In this document: positions 50,612 to 61,852 of the stretch, one piece after another
How positions within the stretch are numbered: position 1 is the first letter of the stretch
Layout: every line of letters starts with the position of its first letter
Assembly: GCA_965233665.1 (NCBI GenBank)
Contig: CBDDTG010000021.1
Span: 1-64,000, forward strand
DNA from: Bacterioplanes sp965233665
GTDB taxonomy: Bacteria; Pseudomonadota; Gammaproteobacteria; Pseudomonadales; Oceanobacteraceae
Direction: 5' to 3'
Length of the DNA: 64,000 nucleotides
Position numbers and translations under genes: made by a program
The notes under the pieces: generated by a model
What the model saw: only the letters and a program-made list of their open reading frames with translations
What the model was told of the DNA's origin: nothing
Database searches by the model: none

Positions 50612-51065
50612 CGGAACTCTCTTCAGCTAAAGGCGGCCAGGGGTGCTCGTTCATCCAGCTTTCTAAAATCAGCTGGGCGGCCAGGCCGTCGACGGAATGT
50701 TTGCCAAAGTCACGTTCGCCGCTGTCGGCCATGACCATGCCTTTGGCTTCGAAACTGGTTAAGCGCTCATCGTGAATCAATGAAGGGCGGTGGTAACGCC
50801 CTTCTAAACGTCGGGCAAATTTATCGGCGCGCTGGCTCATCTCGCTGCGGCTGCCGTCCATGTTGAGTGGCAAGCCGGTGACAAAGCCATCGGGCTGCCA
50901 CTCGTTTATGATTTGCTGCAGTTGTTGCCAGTCGGGAATACCGTCGCGGGCTTTGATGGGCGTTAGCGCTTGTGCTGTGCCTGTTAGACGTTGACCGACG
51001 GCGATGCCGATACGCTTGGTACCAAAATCAAAGGCCATCAATCGTTGTAACTTGGGGTGGCTCAT
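50598..51065 (-). CDS. ruvX: RuvX / YqgF, Holliday-junction resolvase-like nuclease
   Basis: A 155-residue RNase-H-fold protein: AFDFGTKRIGIAVGQ with the first catalytic Asp, GLPLNMDGSRSEMS, and the closing HSVDGLAAQLILESWM. YqgF proteins resolve recombination intermediates and in E. coli are also needed for 16S rRNA 5'-end processing. The start overlaps the yqgE stop by one base (TAATG). Confidence 0.95.
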   Translation of the reverse strand: MSHPKLQRLMAFDFGTKRIGIAVGQRLTGTAQALTPIKARDGIPDWQQLQQIINEWQPDGFVTGLPLNMDGSRSEMSQRADKFARRLEGRYHRPSLIHDERLTSFEAKGMVMADSGERDFGKHSVDGLAAQLILESWMNEHPWPPLAEESSDEPA

Positions 51066-51622
51066 TAAGCGTGCCCGGCCTCCTGGCTTAAAAATTCGGC
51101 GCTGATGCCCAGACGTTGCAGAGCTCGGTCGTACAGTACTTGGGTAGGGGTGCGAAACAACAGCTCATCATCGGCTTCAACTGTCAGCCACGCATTGTCG
51201 CGCAACTCGCGCTCCAGTTGCTCGGCATCCCAGCCGGCGTAACCTAGGGCCAGATGGAAGGATTCCGGCCCGGTGCCGTCGGCAATGGCGCGCAGAATAT
51301 CTTTCGATGAGGTTAGATGGCAGTGCTGGCCGATACTCAACGTGGAAGTCCAATTGCCCGGCTCACGGTGCAGAATAAACCCCGTTTCTGGGCTAACCGG
51401 GCCGCCACACAAGACGGCAGGTTGCACACCCGGTTGGCGTTCAATCTCCAGCTGCTCGCAAATGTCGTGAAAGGTGACGGGCATGACGCGATTAAGCACT
51501 AAGCCCATGGCGCCGTCGTCGCCGTGCTCACACAAATACACCACGCTACCGGCGAACCAATCCTGATGCAGGCCAGGCATGGCGATCAGTAGTTGGTGTC
51601 TGAGAGTATTCAGTTGCTGCAT
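51065..51622 (-). CDS. yqgE: YqgE/AlgH family protein
   Basis: A 185-residue protein of the UPF0301 family, with LLIAMPGLHQDWFAGSVVYLCEH, GAMGLVLNR, LCGGPVSPETGFILH and GYAGWDAEQLERELRDNAWL. In Pseudomonas the homologue AlgH influences alginate synthesis, but the biochemical role is unknown. It overlaps both neighbours by one base, so the tonB-yqgE-ruvX-pyrR cluster is translated as a coupled unit. Confidence 0.95.
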   Translation of the reverse strand: MQQLNTLRHQLLIAMPGLHQDWFAGSVVYLCEHGDDGAMGLVLNRVMPVTFHDICEQLEIERQPGVQPAVLCGGPVSPETGFILHREPGNWTSTLSIGQHCHLTSSKDILRAIADGTGPESFHLALGYAGWDAEQLERELRDNAWLTVEADDELLFRTPTQVLYDRALQRLGISAEFLSQEAGHA

Positions 51623-52542
51623 TAACCCGCTTCCGAAATGTAGCGATTGCCTTTGAACTGCCAGGTTCGAATAATCTCTAGGATATCAAAATCGCGACGC
51701 ATTTCGTCAGTAAAAGGTGCAAAGGGGGCCGACTGACGTACGATGCGTTTGGCGGCATCGTCTAATACCTTGCGTCCAGACGATTCCAAAACGGTCAGCT
51801 CAGCAATGCTGCCATCGGGGCGAATGGCGACCAGCAGTCGCAGCTGGCAGTCGTTCACGCAGTCTTTTGCTTCACGCGGGTAGTTGCGTGCGCCCGCTCG
51901 TTCAATGTCGCGGCGCCAGTTGTTGACGTAGTAGGCGTCCGTGGCCTTCATCGTTGAAGCGGCGGTCAAACGCTGTACCCGTGGCCGACGAGCGTAAGCT
52001 TGGCGCTGGCTGTCAAGTTTGGCCTCTAAACTGGCCATTTCTAAGCTGCGCTGCAGTAAAGACTGCTTGGGACCATCGGGTAGATCCGTGCTCGGTGTTG
52101 GCGCTTCGCTGTTTAACTTGCGAATCTTGCGACGATTATCGCTGTCGGTGCTGACTTGCTGTTGTTCGGTCAGCTGCTTCTTAGGGGCGCTGGCGAGCTG
52201 CTCTTCCGGTGACGTTTGGCGAATGTCGTTGTCGTGGAAGTCTGCTTCTTTGTCGGTTGTTAGCAACTTGGCTTCTTCTAGAGTGCCGCTGCCCTGCTGG
52301 TTTTCTTGGGCGATAAAATCGGCTTCATCGGGCGCTTTATCGCTTTTGTAGTTGGCCAGCGTTACTTCCAGGGTGGTCGCCATCTGACTGTCTTCTTGCG
52401 GCGCAAAGGTAACGCCGAGAATCAGTAACGCATGTACGGCAAGTGCCAAAAACAGAGCAAAGCTAAGGCGGTCCGGCACATTCGGTGTGACGGTGGAGGG
52501 CAATGGCTGTACGTCGTCAGCCAGGGTGAAAGCAGTGGACAT
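51622..52542 (-). CDS. TonB-family protein (TonB3-like)
   Basis: A 306-residue protein: cytoplasmic start, one membrane helix (about 25-48, LSFALFLALAVHALLILGVTF), a charged periplasmic spacer with a Gln/Arg-rich coiled segment, and a C-terminal TonB fold (LRLLVAIRPDGSIAELTV to IIRTWQFKGNRY). ExbB/ExbD genes are not adjacent. In P. aeruginosa the tonB gene at this same place (tonB3) is needed for normal twitching, which suits the neighbouring pilG cluster; the assignment is by position and domain. Confidence 0.88.
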   Translation of the reverse strand: MSTAFTLADDVQPLPSTVTPNVPDRLSFALFLALAVHALLILGVTFAPQEDSQMATTLEVTLANYKSDKAPDEADFIAQENQQGSGTLEEAKLLTTDKEADFHDNDIRQTSPEEQLASAPKKQLTEQQQVSTDSDNRRKIRKLNSEAPTPSTDLPDGPKQSLLQRSLEMASLEAKLDSQRQAYARRPRVQRLTAASTMKATDAYYVNNWRRDIERAGARNYPREAKDCVNDCQLRLLVAIRPDGSIAELTVLESSGRKVLDDAAKRIVRQSAPFAPFTDEMRRDFDILEIIRTWQFKGNRYISEAG

Positions 52543-52560
52543 AACCTAAAACAGACCTGC

Positions 52561-52584
52561 AAAAATACCGCGCAAAGTCTGCGC
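52561..52584 (-). terminator. Terminator-like hairpin after gshB
   Basis: On the minus strand GCGCA / TGCGC (52570-52584, loop of 5) is followed by GGTATTTTTG. It lies 46 bp past the gshB stop and just upstream of the tonB gene. The stem is short. Confidence 0.4.
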
Positions 52585-52629
52585 TCTGGCCGCGGTTTTG
52601 TCCACTGCTATGGTGCCGTTAGGCAGCGG

Positions 52630-53580
52630 TTATTGGCGGATTTGTGATGCTAAACACTCAATCAATTGGGCGGCTACATCAATGCCTGAGTCGCGGCTGA
52701 TCTCACGCACACAGGTTGGGCTGGTGACGTTGATTTCGGTGAGTTGGTTGCCAATTACGTCAAGGCCAACAAAGTACAGGCCGCGCTCGCGCAGGAACGG
52801 TCCGATCTCTTCTGCTAAGGCACGATTTTCATCCGACAGCGGCTGCGTGACGCCGCGCCCACCTGCTGCCAAGTTGCCGCGCGTTTCGCCAGAAGCGGGA
52901 ATGCGAGCCAAGCAATAGGGAACGGGCTCCCCGTTAATCATCAGGATGCGTTTGTCGCCATCGCTGATTTGCGGAATAAAACGTTGTGCCATGATTTGCT
53001 GCTGACCCTCGTTGGTGAGGGTTTCAATAATCACGCTAACGTTGGGGTCGTCCGCTTTCAGGCGGAAAATCGACGAGCCGCCCATGCCGTCCAATGGTTT
53101 GAAAATCACGTCTTGTTGCTGTTGATGAAAGGCCTTTAATAGCTCTGGGCGGCGCGTGACCAGAGTCGGGGTCATCAAGTGCGGGAAAGCCGTGGCGTAC
53201 AGTTTTTCATTGCAGTCGCGCAGGCTCTGTGGTTTGTTGGCCACCAGAACCCCTTCTTGCTCCGCGCGTTCAAGAATGTACGTGCTGTAGACAAACTCGC
53301 TGTCGAAGGGAGGGTCTTTGCGCATTAAAATAATGTTCAGATCCGCAAGCGGCGCTTCGCGATACTCGCCGCGCTCGAACCAATGGTCTTCGTTCATAAA
53401 GACCTTTAAGGGTGCCATGCGTGCCATGGCACGGCCGTCAGAGATGTATAAATCCGCCTGTTCCATGTACCAAAGTTCAAAACCGTGACTTTGTGCCGCG
53501 TTTAACAGCGCCAAAGAGGTATCCTTGTGATAATGGATGTCCTCAATCGGATCCATGACCACACCCAGATGAATAGTCAT
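52630..53580 (-). CDS. gshB: Glutathione synthetase
   Basis: ATP-grasp ligase joining gamma-glutamylcysteine and glycine. The 316 residues carry MDPIEDIHYHKDTS, RKDPPFDSEFVYSTYILE, FKPLDGMGGSSIF, INGEPVPYCLARIPASGETRGN and GLDVIGNQLTEINVTSPTC. GGAG precedes the ATG. It diverges from pilG, as in Pseudomonas. Confidence 0.97.
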   Translation of the reverse strand: MTIHLGVVMDPIEDIHYHKDTSLALLNAAQSHGFELWYMEQADLYISDGRAMARMAPLKVFMNEDHWFERGEYREAPLADLNIILMRKDPPFDSEFVYSTYILERAEQEGVLVANKPQSLRDCNEKLYATAFPHLMTPTLVTRRPELLKAFHQQQQDVIFKPLDGMGGSSIFRLKADDPNVSVIIETLTNEGQQQIMAQRFIPQISDGDKRILMINGEPVPYCLARIPASGETRGNLAAGGRGVTQPLSDENRALAEEIGPFLRERGLYFVGLDVIGNQLTEINVTSPTCVREISRDSGIDVAAQLIECLASQIRQ

Positions 53581-53773
53581 GCAGTGGTGCTCCGCCAGTA
53601 GTAAAAAAAGCGGCTACAGTGTAACCCATTGACGCAGGTTAACGGTGCAACAGTGTTGGCGCTGATCGCTTCTGGTTTGGTATACCAATGTGTGATACAA
53701 AAGTGCGCGAAGGCGTCACCTGCGTGGTCACAGTGCTTCAATCAGTTTCAGAACGGATGGTTAAGGCCCCTCT
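53581..53773. promoter_or_regulatory. Divergent gshB / pilG control region with a 12-bp palindrome
   Basis: TTGGTATACCAA (53677-53688) is a perfect 12-bp palindrome in the middle of the 193-bp gap. Its sequence equals the core of the E. coli UxuR/ExuR (GntR-family) operator, but no such regulator is nearby. No convincing -35/-10 pair was identified for pilG. Confidence 0.45.
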
Positions 53774-54157
53774 ATGGACGACAACTTTCAGAATGTTAAG
53801 GTCATGGTCATTGACGATAGTAAGACTATTCGTCGCACGGCCGAGACACTGTTGAAAAAAGTAGGCTGTGAAGTCATCACAGCGACAGACGGTTTCGATG
53901 CCCTCGCCAAGATTGCCGATACCCATCCCGATATCATCTTTGTCGATATCATGATGCCGCGTCTCGATGGCTATCAGACCTGTGCCCTGATTAAGAACAA
54001 CTCCAAGTTCAAGTCGACGCCTGTCATTATGCTGTCCAGTAAGGACGGCTTGTTTGATAAAGCGAAAGGTCGAATCGTTGGCTCAGACGAGTACCTGACC
54101 AAACCGTTCAGCAAAGAAGAGTTGCTGAGCTCAATTCGCCAATACGTTAATTCCTGA
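53774..54157 (+). CDS. pilG: Twitching motility response regulator PilG
   Basis: A 127-residue CheY-like receiver with acidic pocket VIDDSKT, phosphorylation site IFVDIMMPRLDGYQ, switch Ser in MLSSKDG and Lys in YLTKPF. In Pseudomonas PilG promotes pilus extension and cAMP production under control of ChpA. It is the first gene of pilGHIJK-chpA. Confidence 0.96.
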   Translation: MDDNFQNVKVMVIDDSKTIRRTAETLLKKVGCEVITATDGFDALAKIADTHPDIIFVDIMMPRLDGYQTCALIKNNSKFKSTPVIMLSSKDGLFDKAKGRIVGSDEYLTKPFSKEELLSSIRQYVNS

Positions 54158-54186
54158 GCCGACAACAGTTTAATGAGGAAGTAGGC

Positions 54187-54552
54187 ATGGCCCGCATCTT
54201 GGTAGTAGATGATTCTCCCACCGAAATTAAAGCATTCGAAGCAATGCTCAAGAATAACGGTCATGAGGTGATCACGGCTGAAAATGGCGCTGATGGTGTT
54301 GCTAAAGCGCGCCAAGAAAAGCCCGACGTGGTTCTGATGGATATCGTGATGCCTGGTCTGAATGGTTTTCAGGCCACTCGTCAGTTAACCAAAGATGATG
54401 AAACCAAAAATATCCCGGTGATTATCGTTACTACCAAAGATCAGGAAACTGACCGGGTGTGGGGCAAGCGCCAGGGTGCTGTGGGTTATTTGGTTAAACC
54501 GGTGACGGAAGCAACGTTGCTGTCCGAAATCGACTCGGTGATGGCGGGCTGA
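54187..54552 (+). CDS. pilH: Twitching motility response regulator PilH
   Basis: A 121-residue receiver-only protein: LVVDDSPTEIKAF, Asp in VVLMDIVMPGLNGFQ, IIVTTKDQE, and VGYLVKPV. PilH counteracts PilG, favouring pilus retraction and acting as a phosphate sink. It lies 29 bp after pilG; pilI follows one base after its stop. Confidence 0.96.
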   Translation: MARILVVDDSPTEIKAFEAMLKNNGHEVITAENGADGVAKARQEKPDVVLMDIVMPGLNGFQATRQLTKDDETKNIPVIIVTTKDQETDRVWGKRQGAVGYLVKPVTEATLLSEIDSVMAG

Positions 54553-54553
54553 T

Positions 54554-55078
54554 ATGACTCCCTTTGCGCAGCTTCTGGATATTGCCGAAAGAAGTCGGCG
54601 CAATGCCTCTGACCTGCCGCAGCAGGTGGAGGCCGTCCGCTATTGGCGTGGCGTTGGGTTTATGGTGGCGGGACAAACCTTCGCTGCCGACATGGAAGAC
54701 GTGGCTGAGATCCTGCAGCCACCCCGTATGACTCGGGTGCCGGGCGTGCGCAGTTGGGTACTGGGTGTCGCCAACGTGCGTGGCCGTCTGGTGCCGGTTA
54801 TGGATCTCGCGGGATTATTGCAATTGCCATCCAAAGCCAATTGGCGCAATCGCCGTGTGTTGGTGGTAGAAGAAGGTGATCATCTCACCGGCTTGATGGT
54901 CGACGCGGTGCTAGGCTTGCAGCAGTTCCCCGAGGATGACGTGCAATCGCCTGATAACCTCGACCCGGCTTATGCCTCCTACGTTGAGCACTGTTATCCG
55001 CGTGATGGCAAAATTTGGCCAGTATTTCAGCTCCGGCAACTGATTCAGTCGTCGGAGTTTTTGCAAATTGCGGTTTAA
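54554..55078 (+). CDS. pilI: CheW-like adaptor PilI
   Basis: A 174-residue CheW-domain protein linking the receptor PilJ to the kinase ChpA. Typical segments are GVGFMVAGQTFAADMEDVAEIL, TRVPGVRSWVLGVANVRGRLVPVMDLAG and VVEEGDHLTGLMVDAVLGL. Confidence 0.95.
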   Translation: MTPFAQLLDIAERSRRNASDLPQQVEAVRYWRGVGFMVAGQTFAADMEDVAEILQPPRMTRVPGVRSWVLGVANVRGRLVPVMDLAGLLQLPSKANWRNRRVLVVEEGDHLTGLMVDAVLGLQQFPEDDVQSPDNLDPAYASYVEHCYPRDGKIWPVFQLRQLIQSSEFLQIAV

Positions 55079-55158
55079 ACACCGCGGTGAACATGATTCT
55101 ACAGTGAATACTGTATGAATCAGAAAACAAAGCATGCAGTGAGTGTGGAGAGAACGGC

Positions 55159-57216
55159 ATGAGCGGAAATCAAGGAAACGTCGTAGCGGCGGTATTCCGA
55201 AACCGTCTGAACGGTGTCTTTGCGGGATTGCTGGTTGCGTTCCTGGTGGCCTTTATTGGTATCACGGTATACGTAAACAACGAGACCAGTAAAGATGAGC
55301 AGTACATTAAGCACGCTAACGAGCTGCGGGTGCTGTCTCAGGAATTGGCAAAGAATGCCACCGAGGCCGCAGGCGGTACAGAAGAGGCCTTCCGGGAGTT
55401 ACGTACGGCGCGTGAGAACTTTGAACAGCGCTGGCGTTACCTAACTCAAGGTAATGACTCTGTCGGCTTGCCTCCTGCTAGCATCGAAGGCATGAACGAT
55501 GTCCAACAAGTGTGGGACAAAGTTAACGATAACGCCGGTCAAATTGTTCGCTCACGCGACATTATTCTTTCTCTTCACGAAGTTGCAGCGACGCTGTCGG
55601 AAACTATCCCGCAGTTGCAGGTGGAATACGACGAGATTGTTGAAATTCTGCTGGATAACAATGCACCGGCAGAGCAGGTTGCGGTTGCGCAGCGTCAGTC
55701 CTGGCTGGCAGAACGTATCGTACGCTCGGTCAACAAAGTATTGGCGGGCGGTGAAGATGCTGTAATGGCTGCTGACGCCTTCGGCCGCGACGCATCGCTG
55801 TTTGGTCGCGTATTGAACGGCATGATCGACGGCAACGTTGCCATGAACATTTCCCAGGTGACGGACGAAGAAGCGGTCTTTGCTCTGGGTGAGGTTGATG
55901 AGTTATTCGCCTTCGTTAACGGCTCGGTCGACGAAATTCTGGAAACGTCGCCAGAGCTGTTCCAAGTGCGTGAAGCATCAGACCAAATCTTTGATGACTC
56001 ACTGATGTTGTTGCAACTGACATCTGAGCTGGCGGTTCGGGTCCAAGAAAATACCGGTGATCGTGACAAGTTACAGCTGGCCGGCTACTTCTTCGCGCTG
56101 TTGGCGATTGTCATGATGATCGCTTTGGGTGTGGTCTCATACCGTGAAACCCGCCGCGACCTGGAAGAAACTGCTAATAAAAACGAACAAAACCAGATGG
56201 CGATTTTGCGTCTTCTGGATGAAATTGCTGACCTTGCAGATGGTGACTTGACAGCTTCTGCGACGGTAACCGAAGACTTCACTGGTGCGATTGCCGACTC
56301 GATTAACTACGCCATCGACCAGATGCGCTCGCTGGTATCGGCGATTAACGAAACAGCGGTACAGGTATCGTCGGCTGCCCAAGAAACTCAGGCAACGGCG
56401 ATGCACCTTGCAGAAGCATCTGAGCACCAAGCTCAAGAAATTGCTGGTGCGTCGGCTGCAATCAATGAAATGGCGGTATCGATTGACCAAGTATCTGCAA
56501 ACGCCTCTGAATCGTCAGCGGTTGCGGAGCGGTCGGTTGCGATCGCCAATAAAGGCGCCGAGGTGGTACAAGCGACGATCAACGGCATGGATAATATCCG
56601 TGAGCAGATCCAAGAAACCTCGAAGCGGATTAAGCGCCTGGGTGAATCGTCACAGGAAATTGGTGACATCATCTCTCTGATTACCGACATTGCTGACCAA
56701 ACCAACATTCTGTCATTGAACGCTGCGATTCAAGCATCGATGGCGGGTGACGCCGGTCGAGGCTTCGCGGTGGTTGCGGATGAGGTACAGCGTCTTGCGG
56801 AACGCTCTGCTGCGGCAACAAAGCAGATTGAGGCGCTGGTTAAAACGATTCAGAACGATACGAACGAAGCCGTAATTTCGATGGAAACCACCACATCTGA
56901 GGTGGTGCGTGGTGCTCGTCTGGCGCAAGACGCGGGTGTGGCACTGGAAGAAATTGAGAATGTATCGAAAAACTTGGCTGACTTGATTCAGAACATTTCG
57001 AACGCGGCACGTCAGCAGGCATCTTCTGCCGGCCATATTTCCAATACGATGAACGTTATTCAGGAAATTACTTCGCAAACATCAGCGGGTACGACTGCTA
57101 CGGCGAAATCGATTGGTAATCTGGCTGAAATGGCGAACCAGCTACGTGAATCGGTTGCTGGCTTTAAGCTGCCTGAGAGTGAAGCAGAGTCCCACGACGA
57201 GCAGCAAGCGCTGTAG
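55159..57216 (+). CDS. pilJ: Type IV pilus chemoreceptor PilJ
   Basis: A 685-residue methyl-accepting protein. Membrane helices at about 14-36 (LNGVFAGLLVAFLVAFIGITVYV) and about 300-322 flank a mostly helical periplasmic sensor with PilJ-type modules; a HAMP-like region and the cytoplasmic coiled coil follow, with hairpin tip DIADQTNILSLNAAIQASMAG-like sequence. The tip retains the receptor signature but reads AAIQASMAGDAGRGFAVVADE where most receptors have AAIEAARAGE, as in PilJ. GGAGAG precedes the ATG. It senses pilus or surface contact in Pseudomonas. Confidence 0.96.
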   Translation: MSGNQGNVVAAVFRNRLNGVFAGLLVAFLVAFIGITVYVNNETSKDEQYIKHANELRVLSQELAKNATEAAGGTEEAFRELRTARENFEQRWRYLTQGNDSVGLPPASIEGMNDVQQVWDKVNDNAGQIVRSRDIILSLHEVAATLSETIPQLQVEYDEIVEILLDNNAPAEQVAVAQRQSWLAERIVRSVNKVLAGGEDAVMAADAFGRDASLFGRVLNGMIDGNVAMNISQVTDEEAVFALGEVDELFAFVNGSVDEILETSPELFQVREASDQIFDDSLMLLQLTSELAVRVQENTGDRDKLQLAGYFFALLAIVMMIALGVVSYRETRRDLEETANKNEQNQMAILRLLDEIADLADGDLTASATVTEDFTGAIADSINYAIDQMRSLVSAINETAVQVSSAAQETQATAMHLAEASEHQAQEIAGASAAINEMAVSIDQVSANASESSAVAERSVAIANKGAEVVQATINGMDNIREQIQETSKRIKRLGESSQEIGDIISLITDIADQTNILSLNAAIQASMAGDAGRGFAVVADEVQRLAERSAAATKQIEALVKTIQNDTNEAVISMETTTSEVVRGARLAQDAGVALEEIENVSKNLADLIQNISNAARQQASSAGHISNTMNVIQEITSQTSAGTTATAKSIGNLAEMANQLRESVAGFKLPESEAESHDEQQAL

Positions 57217-57242
57217 TCAATGCGCTGAGCGGATGAGGCTGA

Positions 57243-58126
57243 ATGAGTCACTCTTTGTTCACAGGCATGGGCAACGTACCAGAAATGGACGATGTCCAGT
57301 TCAGTCGCTGGCAGTCTTTGCTGGAAGAGCGCACAGGCATGTGTTTGCCGTCACAAAGGCGCTCTTTCCTGCAAACCAGCCTTGGTCTGCGCATGCAGGA
57401 AGTCGGCTGTGATAGCTATCAAGAGTATTACGATCGAGTTTTAAGTGGGCCTGCCGGGGCGATTGAATGGAATACATTGGTTGACCGGCTAACCGTACAA
57501 GAAACCCGCTTTTTTCGTGATCCAGATGCCTTTGCTTTTGTTGAGCAGCATATGCGCCAATTGCTGCGTTCTTTGCCCGAGTCCAGCACTCTGGAAGCTT
57601 GGAGTGTCGGCTGCTCCTCAGGCGAGGAAGCCTATAGCTTGGCTATGGTGGCCGAACAAATTCTAGGTGAGGCGGGACGTCGCTACGCGATTACGGGCAC
57701 GGATATTTCTACCATCGTGTTGCGTAAAGCGCGCGCCGGTCGCTATTTGGCACGCTCGCTGCAATGGCTGCCCGACTTCTGCCGCGATTCAGGCATGCTT
57801 AGCCTGGAGAATGGCCATATCCAAATCAGCGATATGCTGCGCAAACGCTGTTGTTTTAGCCAAGTGAATATTCTCAACTTGGATGCATGTCCGCTAGAAG
57901 AACAACACGTCATTTATTGTCAGAATGTGCTGATTTATTTCCGTCGCTGGCGCCGCCGAGAAATTTTAAATGTACTGGCCCAGCGTTTGGCACCCGGCGG
58001 TGTATTGATTATCGGGCTGGGAGAAATGGTGGACTGGCAGCACCCGTTACTGGAACCGGTACGCAGCAGCCGGGTATCGGCCTTCGTACGCAAGACTGAG
58101 AATTCGACAGGGGAGACCGCAAGGCG

Positions 58127-58130
<4 letters not shown>
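57243..58130 (+). CDS. pilK: CheR-type methyltransferase PilK
   Basis: A 295-residue SAM-dependent methyltransferase for receptor glutamates: VQETRFFRDPDAFAFVE, SAM loop EAWSVGCSSGEEAYSLAM, GTDISTIVLRKARAG, IYCQNVLIYFR. The stop overlaps chpA (ATGA). No cheB-type methylesterase (chpB) appears before the right edge; in Pseudomonas it follows chpA. Confidence 0.95.

Positions 58131-61826
<3,696 letters not shown>

Positions 61827-61852
<26 letters not shown>

Noticed and set aside
53690..53773. Sigma-54 or strong sigma-70 promoter for pilG
   Set aside because: No GG-N10-GC element and no adequately spaced -35/-10 pair was found; GATACA and TATACC alone are insufficient.
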